Source: an uncultured Synergistales bacterium (GTDB taxonomy: Bacteria; Synergistota; Synergistia; Synergistales; Aminobacteriaceae). Taken from it: DNA of 7,426 bases. Shown in pieces: positions 5,844 through 7,426 of this stretch (the first letter of the stretch is position 1; every line of letters begins with the position of its first letter). A model generated the notes under the pieces. The model searched no databases and was not told the DNA's origin. It saw nothing but the letters and a program-made list of their open reading frames with translations. The stretch covers positions 1 through 7,426 of the forward strand of contig CALFXN010000103.1 of assembly GCA_937957815.1 (NCBI GenBank), in the 5' to 3' direction. Both the position numbers and the translations under genes were made by a program.

Positions 5844-7211
5844 GTGGGAAGGGAACGGTTCGTCATCGTGGGCGGAGACGCCGCCGGAATGTCCGCGGCG
5901 GGGCAGATACGGAAACGGAAGCCCGACGCGGATATCGTCGTCTACGAGCGCAGCGGCTTCTGCTCCTACTCCGCGTGCGGAATGCCCTATTACATCGGCG
6001 GTGTGGTCGACAGCGAGCGACGGCTTCTCGTGCGTTCGCCGGAGGAATTCCGAGCCCGCCTGAACATCGATGTCCGTGTCCGCTGCGAGGCGATCTCGCT
6101 CGATACCGCGGGGCGTTCGGTCCGGATCAGGGATCTCGACGCAGGACGGGAGTATTCGGACTCCTTCGACCGTCTCCTGATCGCGACCGGTGCCAGTCCC
6201 TTCGTCCCGGACGTTCCGGGAGCGGGAGCGGACGGCGTATTCAGCCTCGGAACCCTGGAGACGGGGATCGCCGTATACCGGTACGTTCTCGGGCGCGAGC
6301 CGCGCAGGGCCGTCGTCGTCGGCGGCGGGTACATCGGTCTCGAAATGGCGGAAGCATTCTGCCTCAGAAAGATGGATGTTACCTTGCTTGACCGGGCGCC
6401 GCAGGTCATGGGGACGTTCGACCCCGACATGGCCTCCCTGATCGAGGACGAAATCCGGCGAACCGGAACGAAGGTCCGGCTGAACGAGGAACTCAGGGGT
6501 TTCGAGACCGAAAACGGACGCGTTCGCGCGGTCGTGACCGGTTCGGAAACTATCGACGCGGATATCGTCGTCATGGGACTCGGCGTGCGCCCGAACTCGG
6601 AACTCGCTGCGGCCGCGGGGCTGCCGCTCGGTCCGAAGGGAAGCGTCGCGGTCGACAGGAGGATGCGGACCTCCGTCGAGGGGATCTGGAGCGCCGGAGA
6701 CTGTGCGCAAGTCGTCAGTCTGCTGACCGGCGTCCCGGTCCACGTCGCGCTCGGGACGGTCGCGAACAAGGCCGGCCGCGTGGCGGGGATCACGATGGGA
6801 GGCGGCGACGCGGTCCTGCCGGGCGTTCTCGGGACGGCCATGAGCAAGCACTGCCGGTACGAAGTCGCGAGGACTGGCTTCAGCGCGGCCGAAGCCGCTG
6901 CGTGGAACGTTCCGGTCGTCGCCGCGACGATCCGGAGCAAGACCCGCGCAGGATACTATCCGCAGTCGGAGGACATGAACATTCGGCTCATCGCGTCGGC
7001 GGAGAGCGGCCGCCTTCTCGGAGGGCAGATCGTCGGGGGGCAGGGGGCGGCGAAACGGATCGACATCATCGCGACGGCGATCCAGGGAGAAATGACCGTT
7101 CCGGATGTCGTCGACCTCGACCTCGGCTACGCGCCGCCGTTCTCGACGCCGTGGGACCCCGTCCAGATCGCCGCGCGGGAACTCCTGGGCGCGCTCGGAA
7201 ACGCCGGATAA
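5844..7211 (+). CDS. FAD/NAD(P)-dependent disulfide oxidoreductase, CoA-disulfide reductase / NADH oxidase family
   Basis: This is a 455-residue flavoprotein of the single-cysteine pyridine nucleotide-disulfide reductase branch. In order it shows the FAD dinucleotide fold (VIVGGDAAGMSAA, residues 7-19), the active-site segment FCSYSACGMPYYIGG with redox Cys45, LLIATGASP (111-119), the NAD(P) fold VVVGGGYIGLEMAEAF (157-172), the second FAD contact GDCAQV (285-290), and a C-terminal dimerisation domain with SKHCRYEVARTGF and DLDLGYAPPFSTPWDP, where Tyr429 occupies the position of the catalytic tyrosine of CoA-disulfide reductases. Members reduce CoA disulfide or polysulfide, or reduce oxygen to water or peroxide; sequence alone does not choose among them. 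An extra Cys40 lies five residues before Cys45. The C-terminal rhodanese domain found in some relatives is absent. Start GTG 5844 has the strong ribosome site GGGGAGGG 8 bases upstream. It is a single-gene unit ending at the hairpin at 7230-7270. Confidence 0.9.
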   Translation: MGRERFVIVGGDAAGMSAAGQIRKRKPDADIVVYERSGFCSYSACGMPYYIGGVVDSERRLLVRSPEEFRARLNIDVRVRCEAISLDTAGRSVRIRDLDAGREYSDSFDRLLIATGASPFVPDVPGAGADGVFSLGTLETGIAVYRYVLGREPRRAVVVGGGYIGLEMAEAFCLRKMDVTLLDRAPQVMGTFDPDMASLIEDEIRRTGTKVRLNEELRGFETENGRVRAVVTGSETIDADIVVMGLGVRPNSELAAAAGLPLGPKGSVAVDRRMRTSVEGIWSAGDCAQVVSLLTGVPVHVALGTVANKAGRVAGITMGGGDAVLPGVLGTAMSKHCRYEVARTGFSAAEAAAWNVPVVAATIRSKTRAGYYPQSEDMNIRLIASAESGRLLGGQIVGGQGAAKRIDIIATAIQGEMTVPDVVDLDLGYAPPFSTPWDPVQIAARELLGALGNAG

Positions 7212-7229
7212 GGCGACGGGACGAAAACG

Positions 7230-7270
7230 GGAAGGGGGAATCCGGGATAATGCGCCGGATTCCCCCTTCC
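7230..7270. terminator. Terminator shared by dnaK and the disulfide oxidoreductase
   Basis: A perfect 16-bp inverted repeat (7230-7245 with 7255-7270) encloses a 9-base loop. On the minus strand it is followed by CGTTTTCG, so it is best suited to ending dnaK transcription. The plus side has no U-run (ATCTATTG), but the stem is strong enough to block transcription from either side. It begins 18 bases after the oxidoreductase stop and ends 31 bases beyond the dnaK stop. Confidence 0.85.
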
Positions 7271-7301
7271 ATCTATTGAAAACAGTGCGCCGCGTCGTCC
7301 C

Positions 7302-7379
7302 TTACGGCTGCGCGCCGCCCTGGTCGACGAATTCCGCGTCCACGACGTCGTCGCCCGGCTTGCCGCCCGCGGATGTCCC
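7302..7379 (-). CDS. dnaK: Chaperone protein DnaK (Hsp70), last 25 residues
   Basis: Reading the minus strand from 7379 gives a glycine-rich linker GTSAGGKPG, then DDVVDAEFVDQGGAQP and TAA (7304-7302). The acidic DDVVDAEF motif near the end, after a Gly/Ala-rich linker, is the hallmark of the disordered DnaK C-terminal tail (EEVVDAEFEE-like). DnaK is the cytosolic ATP-dependent Hsp70 chaperone working with DnaJ and GrpE. Everything upstream is lost because genomic sequence ends at 7379, where adapter sequence begins. The true product ends five to eight residues beyond the motif, as is normal. The gene converges on the disulfide oxidoreductase across a shared terminator. Confidence 0.88.
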   Translation of the reverse strand, partial: GTSAGGKPGDDVVDAEFVDQGGAQP

Positions 7380-7426
7380 AGATCGGAAGAGCGTCGTGTA
7401 GGGAAAGAGTGTAGATCTCGGTGGTC
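7380..7426. other. Illumina TruSeq adapter sequence (not genomic)
   Basis: The last 47 bases begin AGATCGGAAGAGC and continue GTCGTGTAGGGAAAGAG...GATCTCGGTGGTC. This is the reverse complement of the Illumina universal (P5-side) adapter as read through from a short insert. The A at 7380 could in principle be genomic. It is an untrimmed adapter that was assembled onto the contig end. Any plus-strand open frame running into it ends in the peptide RKSVV, a familiar artefact. Confidence 0.97.

Noticed and set aside
7105..7401. Plus-strand 98-codon open frame at the right end
   Set aside because: It overlaps the oxidoreductase gene in another frame, crosses the terminator, is antisense to the dnaK tail and ends in adapter-derived residues RKSVV.

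Overview
This GC-rich window reads as a short bacterial contig, probably from a metagenome or draft assembly. It is tightly packed, uses strong Shine-Dalgarno sites and shows a strong G/C preference at third codon positions. No gene here fixes the taxonomy. A urocanate hydratase tail (histidine fermentation), a NiaR-type 3H regulator and a YedE-type transporter together suggest an anaerobic, amino-acid-using lineage such as Synergistota or a GC-rich Clostridia/Firmicutes relative. That placement is an inference.

Layout. (1) Positions 1-156 hold the C-terminal end of urocanate hydratase (hutU), followed by a hairpin terminator at 252-276. (2) On the minus strand, a YedE-family membrane transporter (1730 to 666) is followed 13 bases later by a TusA-like CPxP protein (652 to 434). 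The pair ends in a bidirectional terminator at 384-427. It is preceded by a leader of about 340 bases holding a five-codon ORF with a strong ribosome site and two hairpins, one of them terminator-like. (3) On the plus strand, niaR (2213-2725) has a perfect inverted repeat lying between its -10 box and its start codon. It leads an operon with a 69-residue two-helix membrane protein and a PanF-like sodium:solute symporter. The symporter reading frame (2945-4399) is broken by one in-frame TAG at 4106-4108. (4) A family 2 glycosyltransferase (5700 to 4429, minus) converges on the symporter. (5) A FAD/NAD disulfide oxidoreductase of the CoA-disulfide reductase type (5844-7211, plus) ends at a perfect 16-bp hairpin. 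The hairpin is shared with the convergent C-terminal tail of DnaK (7379 to 7302, minus). (6) The last 47 bases (7380-7426) are not genomic: they match the Illumina TruSeq adapter.

Functional reading. NiaR controls niacin uptake and NAD synthesis in the lineages where it has been studied. Its operon position with a two-component SSS-type transporter makes that transporter a candidate niacin (or related vitamin) importer, inactive or misassembled in this sequence because of the stop codon. YedE plus TusA-like protein form a selenium or sulfur uptake/handling unit, and the disulfide reductase fits the same thiol/sulfur theme without being linked to it by operon structure. I found no CRISPR array, tRNA, rRNA, insertion sequence or phage gene. 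Nothing here clearly amounts to an undescribed system. The most useful observations are the NiaR-linked transporter, the stop codon in it, the structured yedE leader and the adapter contamination.
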